Notes: generated by a model from the sequence alone, not told the origin. Shown: positions 49,009 to 62,428, counted from the stretch's first letter. The stretch is 64,000 nucleotides of DNA from Viola odorata (GCA_963691705.1 OY829543.1:47906564-47970563), one strand, 5' to 3'. A program made the numbers and translations.

Positions 49009-50783
49009 GGGTTTATTAATTTTGCTAATTAATTAAAAATATTTACATATATTTTATATTAAAGCAAAGGTTTTGTTGGAGACAGACTTGTAGTAGGAAA
49101 GTTAACCACCATTTTGGGGTTTCTTTTCCGACCATTTGCATTCTATATATTGCTCGTCTAGCGGTAAAAAATTTGTGTCCACCCTTCCATTCTACAATTT
49201 ACATATTTCAAATATATAACTCACTAAGGCTTTGCGCATTTGGGTCGGGTCTTAAAAGTTATGGATCAATTAAGGATCTCTTTTGATTTTGCCTTTTTAA
49301 AAGTTGAATCGAAAATTTTATTAGCACTTCTAATGTGTTTTTTATACAATTCATCTTAAAAAAATAGAAAGAAGATTTTTTTATTCAGAACCGTTACAGA
49401 ACACCTAATTAAGAGAAAAAAAATTATTAGTGAAAAAGTAATTAATTAATTAAATAGGCATGAGTATTATTTGAAGGAATTTGGTATGTAAGCAAGAGAA
49501 AGAAGCTAGTATATGTGTTACTTGTTCATCTAGATAAATATGAAGACAAATAATAATAATATCCAGAAACAAGCCCTTATTTGTTGCATGAAAACATGGT
49601 GATCTTAGCCCATCATCAACCAATCAACATTCTCCACCACATCTTTCACAGAACAACATCGCTGTCGTCGCCTACTATATAGCATCAACAACATATTGCT
49701 ACTAACATTTATATTAATTTTTATATTAAAAGTATAAAGGTTATTTTCATATTCATTTCATAGTTATTTATTTAAATAAAAATATAACCTAGAGATAAAT
49801 TTCAATCATACATTGACACATCCAGTCTGATCCAATGGTCGAATGAAAAGTTACGCTTCTTTTACGGCTGGGTCTAAACTTTTTCGACCGATCCAGAAAT
49901 TTCTCTACTATGAGTTCCACATCATAGTTGGAAAATTGATATTTGTAAAAGTTGTTAAAGTTTTTAGTTAAAATATTACCAAAATAAGGAGTATTTGATT
50001 AAAATACTTATTAAAATATTGTTATTGTATAAAAGCGAAAGATTCAAATTAATAATATATTTTAAATTATACTTGTAATTTTAATCAGTATAAGATGTGT
50101 TTCAAAACATAACTTACACAATTTGAACCCAACCACAGCTACGAGGCCAAACAAGTCGTTCATCAGATGACTTTTGGTGGCAAATGAGAGCGGACTTAAT
50201 ATATATGGACCGAGCTATTTAATGTGGACCGATCTTAGAGTTAACTATATATACAATTGAGGGTCCAGCCATGTGTTCGTTGTTCAACAATATGGTGCAG
50301 CAGCACATGGAATCAACAGCACTGGTGACACTACACGGTTAATTAATTGTTGCATCAATTTAGAGGGTGAAAATTAATTAATGCTTAATTAATTTCTACC
50401 ATGTTTGCGTTTCTAAGTTGACCAATTATTATATTATAAATATATTTCAAAGTACTAATTAATAGCTGCAGTTTCCTCATTCTACAAAACCAAAGCTGGA
50501 CAATTTAAAATAGTATAAGCCTGGCTGGCTCTATTTTAAACGCCTGCAGTTCATGTTCAAGGCCACAAAATTGTAGTTTGACTTGCAAGCTACAATTTTA
50601 CAGTCTACGTGAATGGGTGACGTCGAGCCCATATATGTACTAGTAAATTGGGTAAATGGGGGAGTATTGAGAGATGTGAGTGGACTCGTTATAGGTATTT
50701 TTTCATACTACATGGGAGAATTGGAGTCGAACATAGCTGATTGGACGTATTTTGTACCTATTTTTACCATGTAATTTAAATGG

Positions 50784-52119
50784 TGATTCTACTTTACATT
50801 TGCAGAAAACAATCTTGGTGCGTTAAAGGTGGAAAATCGGCAAAAAAGAGTAAAATCTAGGCGAAGCTGGGCAAACACCTTTCTTAGTCGGTCTCTTGAC
50901 CAAGAAGAGACTCCTAGGCAGACGAAGAATCCAAGTCTACTTGTGATACTTGAAGATAGCGATCCTAAAGAGTCTTGTGCGATTTTTCCAGCTGATTTAT
51001 CTACACAAAAATTGTGGCCGCAACCTTCTCTCATCATTCAGTTATTAAATTTCTTATCAGAAAGGAAGAGTGTTAAGATACAATTAAAATTCTATTTTAG
51101 GAATTATTTTATTTCTTTTTTCTTTAGAGATATTTTCCAAGGAGGAAACTATATAAGTCTCCTTAGGGCTCCAGAGAGAGGGGCTCTTCTTCTCTCTTCC
51201 TTTTTAGTTCTATTTCTTTTTAAACTCTTTTGCTCCTTAGATTTCTTATATGCAATTTTTATCTTTTATTTTCTTCAATCATGAGCCTGTCTTAGCTAAA
51301 TACATTTTTTTTCTAGTAGAAGAGTTTAAAGCATGATCATAAGTTTGCATGAGATCTAATCATTCTTAATTAATCTTTAAATCTGCATTTAATTGATCTC
51401 CATTAGAATTGTATTGCATTTCCTTTTGATTTTAGATCTGGCCAATTTAGGGTTGAATTGATTTTAGCAAGTGTCATTCTTCTTGGTTACGACAACCCTT
51501 TTTTGGGCCATTTACAAACCAATGCGATCGAAGTAGACAGGTAGCTCTGAAAAGCTAGTGAGAAAGGTTAATCTGATTTAGTCCCGATTGACAACCAAAG
51601 ATTCTAGGTTTGTAGTTGTCTTCCCCTAGTCGATAATCAATCAATTTTAGTAAACTCTTTAATCAGCAAAGTGCTAGTTGATTAGAAATCATCTCTAAGC
51701 GTACCTGAGGTGGTTTTGATACAGGAGGGAAACAGGGGTTCTAAGCGTACCTGAATCCTATAGCAAATCTGTGGGTTGAAGATGAATAATTCTGCATCGA
51801 TGATTGTTGCTCATGAATCATAGCTTGTTAAGCTTCTATAAGGAATCTCTTCCTTGTTCGTTCTTGATCTGTTTTTTGACCAAGAATTATATTCTTTGGC
51901 CTGGACATTTTACTTGTTTTAATTGTCTTTTCAATTAGTAGTTTTTAAACAAAATCCCTCAAGTTTTATCTAAGTGTTACAATTGGTCTTTTCAAGCATT
52001 TATAAAAATCACATTATTACTCTCCGTGGACGAACTTCTTACTTGTTATTTACAATTAATCTTATGTTTAGTAGAAAGTTATATTTATTAATTATTTTTG
52101 ACAAAGTCGACGCACATCA
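50784..52119 (+). mobile_element. Solo LTR-like copy 2
   Basis: About 1,336 bp, starting TGATTCTAC and ending CACATCA. It is the same family and orientation as 39028-40364, with a matching GGAAACTATATAAG promoter-like site and matching 3' half. No internal retrotransposon region adjoins it, and the space between the two copies holds a NAC gene and DNA transposons, so they are not the two ends of one element. Confidence 0.7.
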
Positions 52120-52386
52120 GGAAAGTATTGGAGCTGTCTACAAATCGTGAAGAACTAAAAGGGGCGCACTTACTTATTGAATCCGACTCTCAAAGTGATA
52201 TTTGGTGGGCAAAGTTACCCGACAAAAGGCCTTGGAAATTCAACTCAAAATTCAGAATGATTGATGACTTTTGCGAAAGAATGTTCTCTACTGTCTCGTT
52301 CACTCATACACTTATTAAAGAAGCAAATGGAGTAGCTGATACGCTTGTGAAACAAGAAGCGCAATTGAGAAGGGAGTTCGTTGGTA
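52120..52386 (+). pseudogene. LINE-type RNase H domain remnant (RVT_3)
   Basis: Plus-strand translation has the plant LINE RNase H pattern LLIESDSQSDIWW, then RPWKF, FCERMFSTVSF and KEANGVADTLVKQEA. Only this terminal domain remains. It begins immediately after the LTR end at 52119 and is cut at 52386 by a MITE, so it is a nested relic without function. Confidence 0.75.
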
Positions 52387-52612
52387 CTCCCTCTGTCCAC
52401 AATTAGATGTCGCCCGCACTGTAGATACGCATATTGAGGAGGACGCACTATTTGATTCCAAAAAAATTCGATTTTTTTCTCGGATGTAGGAAAATGATTA
52501 ACGTACATTCGAAAAAAAGTACGAAATTTTTTGGGATCAAATAGTATGTCATCCGACTTCCTCGATATGCGTATCTACAGTGCGGGCGACATCTAATTGT
52601 GGACGGAGGTAG
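52387..52612. mobile_element. Stowaway-like MITE, family A, near-perfect hairpin
   Basis: 226 bp flanked by TA. The left arm (CTCCCTCTGTCCACAATTAG, then ATGTCGCCCGCACTGTAGAT) is complementary to the right arm nearly throughout, so the transcript would fold into one long hairpin. Related to 43671-43938. Confidence 0.92.
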
Positions 52613-54568
52613 TAGTTGTAATCCTTCGACAATAATTATTTTTTAACCTCTTGCAGGTTGTATTGTTGTACTACTATTGTTGTCTTTCATATGCCCACCA
52701 GCTCTGTACTTTCAAATGAGTATTTAAATAAAACCGAGGTTTATCACACACACAAAAAAAAAGTGAATTATTTATTAATTTTTTTCTATTATTATTTTGT
52801 TGTGTTTCATGTCGTGACTTATTTATTTTTTGCTACATATTTTTTTTCCAATTTAAGAGATTCAAGTATAGTTTTTTTAAATTTGGCCGTAAAATAAAAT
52901 CTACAATATGTGAAAGTTGCAACAACTTTGTGAAATTAAACATAGTGATAAATGTAGAATGAATACAAATACATATATAATTAATGAATGTTATAATTTA
53001 TAAACTTTAAAATTTTACGACTTATTATAGTGAGATAAAATTTCGAGTTTAACAATCTTGGTATTATATATGTGATTGAATAACCCTTGTATATATGTTT
53101 GTTGTCGGTCAAGGAGTCACTATCTTTCTCCTTCTTCAAACTCCAATTTGTATCTTTTATATATCTTTGTTCAAGAATCAATTTGAGATTGTATATATAC
53201 ATAAAGCCTCTAAATCATGTTCTTTATGTTCATCCACTGGCTACTTTAGCCGGTTTTAGAAAAATTACCAAGATCATGGAAGAACATGTGTAGGCAGTTC
53301 ATGGAGATCCTCAAAGAGAAAACTTGAGGAGATTGTTGTCGAGAATAAGAGAGCATCTGACAACCACCGTCGTGTCAAGGTGTTTTAGAAAGATCATAGT
53401 AATGGTCTTCGTAAGGAATGATATTGGGGAATTTTCTATTGATCTATTGATCGAGGTCTTCGTCAAGGTTTCTAAAAAGGGAAGAGAGGTGGAGCCACGG
53501 GTGGGCTAGGGGATCAACCCCTGACCCAAATTTATTTTATATATATTATTTTTATATTTATTACTAATTAATTAATTAGTAATAAAAATTAAGAGATTTA
53601 AAATTTAAATCTACACAAATAGTATGGAAATATTATTTTACGCACCATTGCCTTTTTTTACATCATTTTTATTTTAACCTAATCTTTTATCATCTGCTTG
53701 ACATTAGTGTTGTTGCAGTTTGGTTAATTAATTAAGCTGTATCATTCATGTCATTAAATTAATTTTACCAATTGTATATATATATGTTATTTCCATGAAC
53801 AAAGTAAGACTTTTTGTAGAATATGCAGGTCATTGCATGATTCTTGTTAATTAACGACTATAAAAAAAAACAATGACTAATATATGAGTCTTTATTTTCA
53901 ACTTGAATAAGAAACTTCTCAGATGTTTGAGGGTCGAGGTTAGATGCGGAGATGCACTAATTTTTTTTTACACTACACTCTATGGAAAATGCCTTGTTTT
54001 ATCACGATATCAATTTTGCTTATATTTAATTTTTATTTCACTTATTTTTTTGATTTGAAATTTTAATTCGTAAACTCTAACAACGATTGTATCCAAACTT
54101 TATTTCTTCAGGATAGTGTTACAGTCTTACACTACATGATTTTTCCAATAAACCACTTAATGGCATTAATAATCATCTTAGTTAAAATGGGTAGAAAGAT
54201 TTGATTCTTTTTGCAAACTTAAGCTAATTAGGAAATGACATATTATTGATGACAACATCCATACTAAGATAAGACATCAACTAGATAGACTGCATATTTT
54301 CTCTCTTTTTGATAATAAGATCGGTTATAATTGCTTTAACTACCATCGAATCTGAAATCAACATTTAATATAGCCAACAAATTACTAAATAATCTTAAGA
54401 AAAAAAAAACTAACATACAATTTAAGCCTTTCATCATACATACATATGGCATCACAATATTACAAATTTGCAGTCATTTTCTATCTAATCTCTATTCTCT
54501 ACCAATAGCTACTAGCCAAGCGTGTATGTTGGTTCCTACGCACAGTTTGACGATTAGGCAATGGTTAC

Positions 54569-55908
54569 TGATTGGAGCGTTAAATGTCTATTTATCGTCG
54601 TCTTTTATGTCTATTTTAGAACGATGATACTGCTAATTCTTGCGCTTTCCACTCCTTTTTACAGATTATGTTGCTGATAAGCAAAACGATTCGAGAGGAG
54701 CTGAAATCGTCAAGTTTAGAGTTGTTTTGGTCTGAAGCATGGAACGCCAGAAATTCCGTAGAGAACCAGCTGTCTTGTTCTTCTAGAAGACCTCGTTCTG
54801 CTTGTCTTCTATTCCAGCTAGGAGTCCTGCTGCTACTAAATGTCTACTACGCTTCTGTTAGGATTTTGGAACAGATATTATTAGATACTATCCTATTTTG
54901 AATTTTGTAATTAGAGAATTAATTAAGTAATTAGTTATTATTTAAAGGAGGTTGCGCCTCTGTAGAAAAACACTTCATCTTTTACAGTAGCAAATTTCTT
55001 TCTTCTTGGCAGAGAATAATTCCATTGCAAGCTTGACGTTGCTGCAACTCCTTTTCTTCAATTAATTAAATTCCTTTCATATGCTTACATCTTATTTATT
55101 TAATTAATTATATGATGATAGGCTAAATTCTATTTATTCCTTGTGAGGATTAACAGCCATGCTTAATTGATTGTGAGATCTAAACGACTTTATTAAATTC
55201 CATCTTGCATCTTTAATTGTTTTAATTGATTGTCAAATTATGCATACTTCTTTTGAAGCATGATCAACTACACTAGGATTTGCATAATTACTGTCTTCTC
55301 TTGATACCTTGGAGTCTACACTGTAGAAAGTGATACGAAGGCAACCAACTAATCGACGGATTAGCTTGGAAAACAATTAGAGTCTGGTTTACAGGAGTAG
55401 ACACTTCTCTCTCCTGAACCTGGGAAGGTCTCTTACGGTAGAATCATTTGGTTATCTTATTAGACCTAATAGAATAGCTTCTTTAGGCCATAAGATATAT
55501 CAAGGACCTTAATAGGTGAGAACCTTTAAGAATCTCGAATAGGTAGAGAGCAGGAGATCTAGGTGAGAACCTGATCTCTATAGCCGCCTGCAAGTTGGTA
55601 TTAAAAATACTTGAATCGATGATCAATTAATTAAATGCATGAGCTCATCGGAATCCTCACTGGGAATTTGTCACATCTTATTTCACACACCATATCCGTT
55701 TATTACTTTCTGTTACTTATATTTTGCAATTATTCACAACAACTCAACATTGGTATTTACCACCTGTTACTTATCTTGTCATTTACGAGGAATTTTAATT
55801 GTCCACCGAATCCCTGAGGAACGAACCTTTTACCACTTGCTACTGTTCTTATTTGCATGAGCATAGGTGAATTGTATTATTTTATTTTGACGGTTTCGAC
55901 GACCATCA
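54569..55908 (+). mobile_element. Solo LTR-like copy 3, related family
   Basis: About 1,340 bp starting TGATTGGAGCGTTAAA and ending GACCATCA, with near-matching 5-base flanks GTTAC and GCTAC. It resembles the LTRs at 39028 and 50784 in length, orientation, start, end (TCGACGACCATCA) and in landmarks such as GAACGAACC near the 3' end, but is more diverged. No internal region is present. Confidence 0.6.
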
Positions 55909-56785
55909 GCTACTCCTACATGGTACCACCCTGCATGCTACGTACATGCTCCTGCCGAGCTGACTAATTTCTTTATGGGGTTAACAATACTCCAATAAAT
56001 ATTACCTGATGTAATAAAAAATTGTATAAAATACAATTAATATGAATGATTAGACAATTTAATTTTTATAAATGAGACAACAATTCCAATTTATAAATAT
56101 TTTATCTCTTAATAAGCTAACTCTTCGAAGTTTATATGTTACGTTAACATTTGAATCATGAAAATAAGAGTGTTTTCCTGTCTTTGGATTTATTTTTGAA
56201 CGGAGGGGCTGCCTAAATTAGATTCTGATGTCATCTTATGCCTATCCCTTCTAGAACTGCCACGTTTCGAGAGTAGATCATCCTCGCTAATCGTGACATT
56301 TTATAAAATTCACTCGTGCAATCCAAATTTATAGTCCTTATATTTAAACAATTTAAAAAATTAAAAATAGTTTGAAATTTTATAATATAAGATGTTATGT
56401 AATAAAAAATATTATTAGTATGATACAATGCCATATTTTCATTTATTAATTTTTTTTACATTAAGAAATAAACTTTCAATAAAAAATTATTAATTATAGT
56501 AACTAAAATAAAATGAATAATCATGCCCAAGTAATTATTACGTTTTTTTGGTAAGTAAAGGCAAAAAACTCCACAAATACAGAACCGAACGGCCCATGTC
56601 GTTGGATCCATATACGAATCTAAATTTATGAACAAAAAGCCCAGCCCACTTCTTTTCGATCAAGCTTTAGCCATGGAGACGTTCTTTCCTTTTCCTTTCC
56701 TTTTCCTTCAGCTCACCTAAGCCAAATAGCAAAAGCTGCCTGCTACGGCGGACGGAAATCAGCTGAGCTGCCACTGCATATTTCC

Positions 56786-59700
56786 ATGGCCACTGTTCCA
56801 CCTCCTCACAATATTATGAATACGCAGATGCAAAATTACACTTTTCAAGCTGCACAAGTGAAACCAGAATCTGTAGAAGCTGAAACAGTGACGACCCTTT
56901 TGATCAAACACCTTCCTGAGGCCATTCCTCATGACACCCTCACCAGGCTCTTCTCCCACTATGGCTCTTCGGCTGTTCGTCCCTGCACGACTGGAAGGTT
57001 ATTGAATGTAATCCTGTTATTTTCGATATTACTCTTGGCATTTTACAGTTTTCAACTTTATTTGGGTTTTTGGGTTATTCTTTTTTCTGATTCCACTCAT
57101 GGTTTTCTTTGTTTTCCAGTAGCTTATTCATGATTTAACTGTTCTGAGAGTTGTTTGATTAACTCCGATTGGTTTAAGTTCAGGTTTTCCGTGAATTCTA
57201 ATGTTTGTGTTTGCTGTTTCTTCTGCAGAATGAGGAATTGTGCATTTGTTGATTTCAAAAGTGAAGCATTGGCATATCAAGCCCATCGCCAATTAAATGG
57301 GTAAATTTCTATTTGGTGTATTCATCTGTGGCCTGTGGGTGCAAATATGAGTGGAATATAGTTTGCTTCTTCTTCTTTTCTTCTTATGTACTCCATTCAA
57401 CGAATAGAATAAGCTTCTAATTGTTGTCTAATTTTGAGTGGTTAGGCTGAGGTTTCTTGGGAAGGTCTTATCAGTTGAGAGAGCTACTAAGTCAAATGAG
57501 GATAACAAACATAAGCAGCAAAGTGAAGCTCAACTGAAGAAGGATTACACACCATCACCAGCTTTGCAAAGGGATGTCTCTGATGTTTCAAAATCGGGTT
57601 CCTTACCTGCTAGTGAGCCAATTGCTTCTAGACTTGGAGTGGACTATCCATTTCCTCCTCATTTGGAGTATGCTCTCTAATCTTTCTTTATTTTGTCCAT
57701 GCCTGAGTAGTGTATCTGTTTTCAGAGTGGTTAAACTCTTCAGTGACTGTGACATGGTTGGCATTTAAGGGTGGGAACTCATATGCTGAGCATGAAATTT
57801 GACCTGCATGAATGAATTGGTGAAAAAAATGTGGAGATTAGTATGGTTATAAGCAGACCAATTTATAACTTGCTCAATGGCTGTTACTATTATATCTAAT
57901 ATCCTGCTCAGCAGTCCTAAGTTGTTAGGTAAAACTAGAGTGGACTAACTGTTGATACTTGCTGTATAGTTCAGGCTACATAAACTTTTTATTTGGTGAT
58001 TACAGAAATAATGAAGGTTGAATATGAGAGCTGGAAAAAATCGTTGTATTGGTATCTTTTTGACTGCTAGAATAGTCTTTTCCTGGGCTAATTATTTTTG
58101 ATTCTGTATCAGGTATGCTTATCCTCCTCCTGATGGAAACATCCTGACCAATATTGTTAATGCTCTTATCGCGGTTCCTCGCTTCTATACACAGGTTACC
58201 TTTGATCCCATGCAAAACTATGGAACAAATTTGACTGATTTTTAATCTTCAGTTTCCAATGTGCATTCTTGGAGGTGTTGTTTACAGTATTAGCCTCCTA
58301 ATTCCAGGTGTTGCATTTGATGAATAAAATGAATATTCCAGCTCCATTTCGGATGGCCCTGCCTACTCCGCCTTTGCCACCTTCATCTCCTGCACCTCTG
58401 CCACCACCTCCACCATCCGTTACTGAAAACTCTCAGTTGGCAAATGTATCTAGTAGTGAGTCAGAAATGGAGTCTTCTGATGAGGTATTCTATGGCTCTA
58501 CTTTCTCAGCAATCCTAAGTTATTCATCACATTCAGCCCAAACCAGGAAATTAGAATTTGTTGGATACTCTTTTGTCTGGGATATTGTTTTTTGGTAGTT
58601 ATTATGTTAAGCTGCTTTACTTTCCTACAATCTAGTAGGCCTGGTTAAACCTTCTTTTCCCCCTATTTGATGGAAACTCAGATTGTTTCTCAAACCACCA
58701 TTATTTATCTGAATCTGCACCAAAATGTTTAGTAAGTTTAACAGTATGTTATTTATTTTAACTGAATAATTTTAGGAGATTGACAACAATGCCCCTTCTG
58801 GGACTTCAACGGCCGCTAAATCTGGCCGGAAGCGTAGAAAGCTAGAAGCAATAGTGGGTCCTGCGGTAGATAAAGATGTTGCTCACGAGGCCGTAGGACT
58901 AAAACCTGCCTCCTTGGTCCCAAAAGAAAGACCAGTTATAAAGAAGAAGAACCCTGTCTTACAGGTGATATTTCTTTCTACCTATATTTCATCAGTATAT
59001 TAGATTATCCCCTGCTTAATCATTCATGGTTTTCCCTTGTTTCATTGCAGATAAAAATTGCCCCAAAAATAATTCATAGTGAACAAAGAGTTGATGAATT
59101 TGCCAAAGAATGTAAGCAGCCAGATGGGGAGAGTTCAGATCATAAACCTTATGTAACTCCAGAAGAAATAGAGAGTAAAAGGCTGGCACCAGAGGAAATT
59201 CTCTCTCTTCCAAAGTTCAAGGTTTTGAAGTTTTTCCCTTGTTGCTTACTTTTAGTATGGGGCACTTATCTATAATTTCTCTGCACAGTGATGTTAGCAG
59301 AGACTTGAAACCCAAGAATTTTGATACCTTGTGACGCTTTCATGGATGGAACACAACAGTTAAGACCAAGATTTGATTTTTTTGCATTACTTATGACCAT
59401 TGTTAGCTGTCCTATTGTGCAGAACTATACAATTGGGAATCCTGCAACCGTTCTGTATATAAAGAACTTGGACAAGGATGTGGTTGCTGACGACTTTCTC
59501 TACATGTTTGGTGAGCCTATTTTTTTCTGCCATTTCCTTAAGTTGCCCTTTCAAGTGCCTGACCATTTATTATTGTAGTATCTTTAGTTCTTACTATGGA
59601 GGCTCTTGCTTATATATGCTGTAGGATCATTATTTGGAAGTCTTGATACTGCAAAATCCAGCCTTAATGTGAAGTTAATGCAGGTAAGTCGTCATATGGA

Positions 59701-61185
59701 ACACTGTTTTTGATACATGTTCAGCACCAGTAGATGTGAAAAATGTACTAAAGACATTAGACATCTTTCTTTACGTATGCTTAGGTGCTTTATGATTTTG
59801 CTAAGTGTCAAAACCCTTGCATGGATGTCTAACTTTGAAGTAGAGCATTGGATTATGGAGGATGAGAAACACTTAAAATACCAAGGAAAAATAAAAAACA
59901 AATCACCTATTGTGAGGGCTACGTTTGGAGTGAGGATTGCATGTAATTAGAAGATAGGAGGAGGCTGACGGCCTTAATATAGGAGAGAGACAATAGTGTT
60001 ACTGTTGGTTTGTACTGGTTAAGCAGAGGTTGCCATCACGTGAGAAAGTATATTTCATACTATTAAGGGGGCACTTGGGGATTGATGGGTTGAGAATTCT
60101 TTCCCTTCATGGTTGAAAAACTGTGTATTTCAGTGATTTGGAGAAAGTTTTTGTTTCAGTTGAATCCTTTCATTGTCAAAGGAATATGGTGGAGCATGCT
60201 CTAGGTTGCATATAACAGGCCTATGGAAAGCCAATATGGGGACAATTAAGCAGAGAGCTTGAGCTTGGACCTCAGACATGGTCTTTCAATGATAAAACTT
60301 AGAAGTTAACATTTTGCTTGATTGCTTGGAGTGGACCTTTAACTTGAGGCAGTTCAGAGGAATTATGGAAAAAAATTCCTGCTTTAGTTCCTTTTTAGAT
60401 TATAATTACCAGGGATAATCATGTTAAATATCTTAAAGCAATGCATTATCTCAATTTCTCACCCAATGGACATTTTATTTCAAAAAGTTTCTTAAAAAAA
60501 TACTTGATCCACTAGAAATACTCGACATATACAGTTGGAAGCTTTGTGATTGAGGATTTTTTTTCTTTGTTCCTGAGAATGTCATTGAGTCAACATTGCA
60601 TTGAAATTAAAACGCTATGTTGATATTCATCTGATGATGAAGTGAATAATTGTTGAATTTTAGGAGGGAAGAATGAGAGGCCAAGCTTTTGTGACGTTTC
60701 CATCAATTGAACTTGCCCATCAAGCTCTGGTACGCATCTCATGGGTCCTACTCCTCTGTTTCCGAGAACATCCAAACTTTTCATGCACTAGTAGCTTGCA
60801 TGTAGTTTGTGCTTCTGAACTTCTATGGTGTACCATTTTCTATTTATTGGGACGATGCCAACTTTCTTTAATAGTAGCCTGGGATTTGTTTTTACTTAAA
60901 TGTCATCTTAAGTAGGTTGCTAGTCTAGGCAAACTTCACAAACCGCGCACTAAGTAATTTGATTTAATCTAATTCTCACAGAAGAAGTAACTTGAATACC
61001 CACACACTAGATCACTCCATTTTATTCTTTCATGTTATGCTGTGTTGAAGTAGCGATTCTGCACTATTTTTATTCTAATCAAATAGCGGTTGTGATTGCA
61101 GAATCTGGTTAATGGTTATGTATTCAAAGGCAAACCAATGATCATACAATTTGGCCGAAATCCTTCAGCTGCCAAGGAAAATTAG
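56786..61185 (+). CDS. SNRNP65: U11/U12 small nuclear ribonucleoprotein 65 kDa protein (RNPC3 orthologue)
   Basis: Eleven exons: 56786-56997, 57229-57300, 57446-57667, 58113-58194, 58308-58484, 58776-58964, 59051-59221, 59423-59510, 59625-59683, 60664-60729 and 61102-61185, all GT..AG and phase-consistent, giving 473 aa. The protein bridges U11 and U12 snRNPs in the minor spliceosome: the N-terminal part contacts U11-59K and the C-terminal RRM binds the 3' stem-loop of U12 snRNA. Seen here: RRM1 about 37-113 (TLLIKHLPEAIPHD, RNCAFVDFKSEALAYQA), a motif typical of the family (RLGVDYPFPPHLEYAYPPPD), a proline-rich segment about 212-235, a KRRK nuclear-localisation-like site, the KLAPEEI-like RLAPEEILSLPKFKNY linker, and RRM2 about 376-465 (VLYIKNLDKDV, GQAFVTFPSIELAHQAL, KPMIIQFGRN). 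No U12-type donor (GTATCCTT or ATATCCTT) is seen in its own introns. Confidence 0.94.
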
Positions 61186-62428
61186 ATCCATTGCCATAAA
61201 ATGTATGCTGCCACCTCTTACGGTTTGTTCTTCATGATCCTTTCTATATACAGTCTCTCAGTTTCAAAGTGCGTCTTTCTCGTTTCGTTTGTCCCAAAAT
61301 AGTTTGACTTTTTGGAAAAAATATACTTCCTCTATACTCTAAAAAATGACTCCCAACCCATTTTCACAACAATTAAGGTAATGATTAATTACTGTTTTTG
61401 ATGTGTTTCTAATCAATTGCTCTCAATCGCTTTATTAACTACACCCAATCAACACTAATTTTAATCTCCTAATATATTGGAAATGATGAAAACAACATTT
61501 TTTCAAGTATAAAGAAAAGTGGTCTGGACGTCATTTATTTTAGGACGGAGGGAGTACTTAATTTTTTGTTTCATCATAGTACCCTTCAATGATGATTCAT
61601 TCTACATACTTCTTTTAAAAAAGTGATTTTCTCGCTTTCAGTTTTCAATTGTCCCAAACAGCTCCACTTTCTGCCTAACTGGCCTATCCCTTACGCACAA
61701 AAGTTGGTTCTATTGTTTCTGTAGCTGTAGCTTGAAACTTTGGGAAGGCAATGGTGGTGGTACCTGATGCTGAAGAGGGCAAAGCATTCATTCCCTTTTT
61801 ATGTCAATGGCTCATTGCTTGCTCAGGATGATCATTTTGATTTGGCTGTGGTCAGGAGTCTCCTGCTACGTCCGTTGGTTGGGTTCGGCATGTCCTTTCG
61901 CCTCTTTTGCACAATGGAACTATGAGAAATAAGGAGTTGGCATGTGGCTGTTTCTGATGTGCAGACAAGAAAGAGAATGTGCAATCCCCAGCAAGATATA
62001 TATCATTTTGTTCTTAATTTAGCTAATCCCATGAAATTTTTGTTTGCTCTATGACAGTTTGTTAGCGCATTAATCTAGGGAAATTGTACATGTAAAATGT
62101 GTATACTCTCCAATTTGGTGGGAATATGCAAACTCCAAGACCTCATTTCAAATGTCTAATTCCATTGTGTACATTGTACAATGAGAACCAAAAGCAGGCC
62201 GTTTTCTTTGGTCACCAATTTTTCATTGAAAATAGTAGCTAAACGTGACTAAACTTCTCAAGCATGGTGAACATGATGTGCATTCATGTTGCAGCAATGG
62301 GAAAACTTGCCTACAATGTTCTCCCTGCGAAGAGCTCGTAGCGAGCCGAAAAGGACTACACAGTAGTACAAGTTTTATGTGCCTCTGCGATTTGTAGAGA
62401 TGAACCTCTCTGCTAGCCTAGCCATCAT
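61186..62428. other. 3' flanks of two convergent genes
   Basis: Space between the U11/U12-65K gene (plus) and the permease (minus). It holds the 3' UTRs and a MITE at 61326-61554. A short frame at about 61740 has no recognisable features. Nothing else is seen. Confidence 0.6.
61326..61554. mobile_element. MITE, family B (Stowaway-like)
   Basis: 229 bp flanked by TA, starting CTTCCTCTATACTC and ending GGACGGAGGGAG. Colinear with the diverged copy at 44040-44252. It lies about 140 bases after the U11/U12-65K stop codon and may be transcribed in its 3' UTR. Confidence 0.85.

Larger units (their letters stand above)
47776..56785. other. Transposon-rich intergenic region
   Basis: After the NAC 3' UTR these 9 kb hold no host gene that I can support. 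Contents listed separately are an (AT)n run, two LTR copies, a LINE RNase H remnant and a palindromic MITE. Sequence near 53490 (GTGGAGCCACGGGTGGGC) looks like an old transposon end, but no partner was found. The last few hundred bases, with a CCTTTTCCTTTCC run near 56690, are the promoter and leader of the U11/U12-65K gene. Confidence 0.6.

Noticed and set aside
39028..52119. One complete LTR retrotransposon with both LTRs
   Set aside because: The interval between the two LTR copies contains a NAC gene and DNA transposons and no gag-pol, and outer flanks do not match.
53480..53530. Possible transposon end (GTGGAGCCACGGGTGGGC)
   Set aside because: No inverted partner or target duplication could be found nearby.
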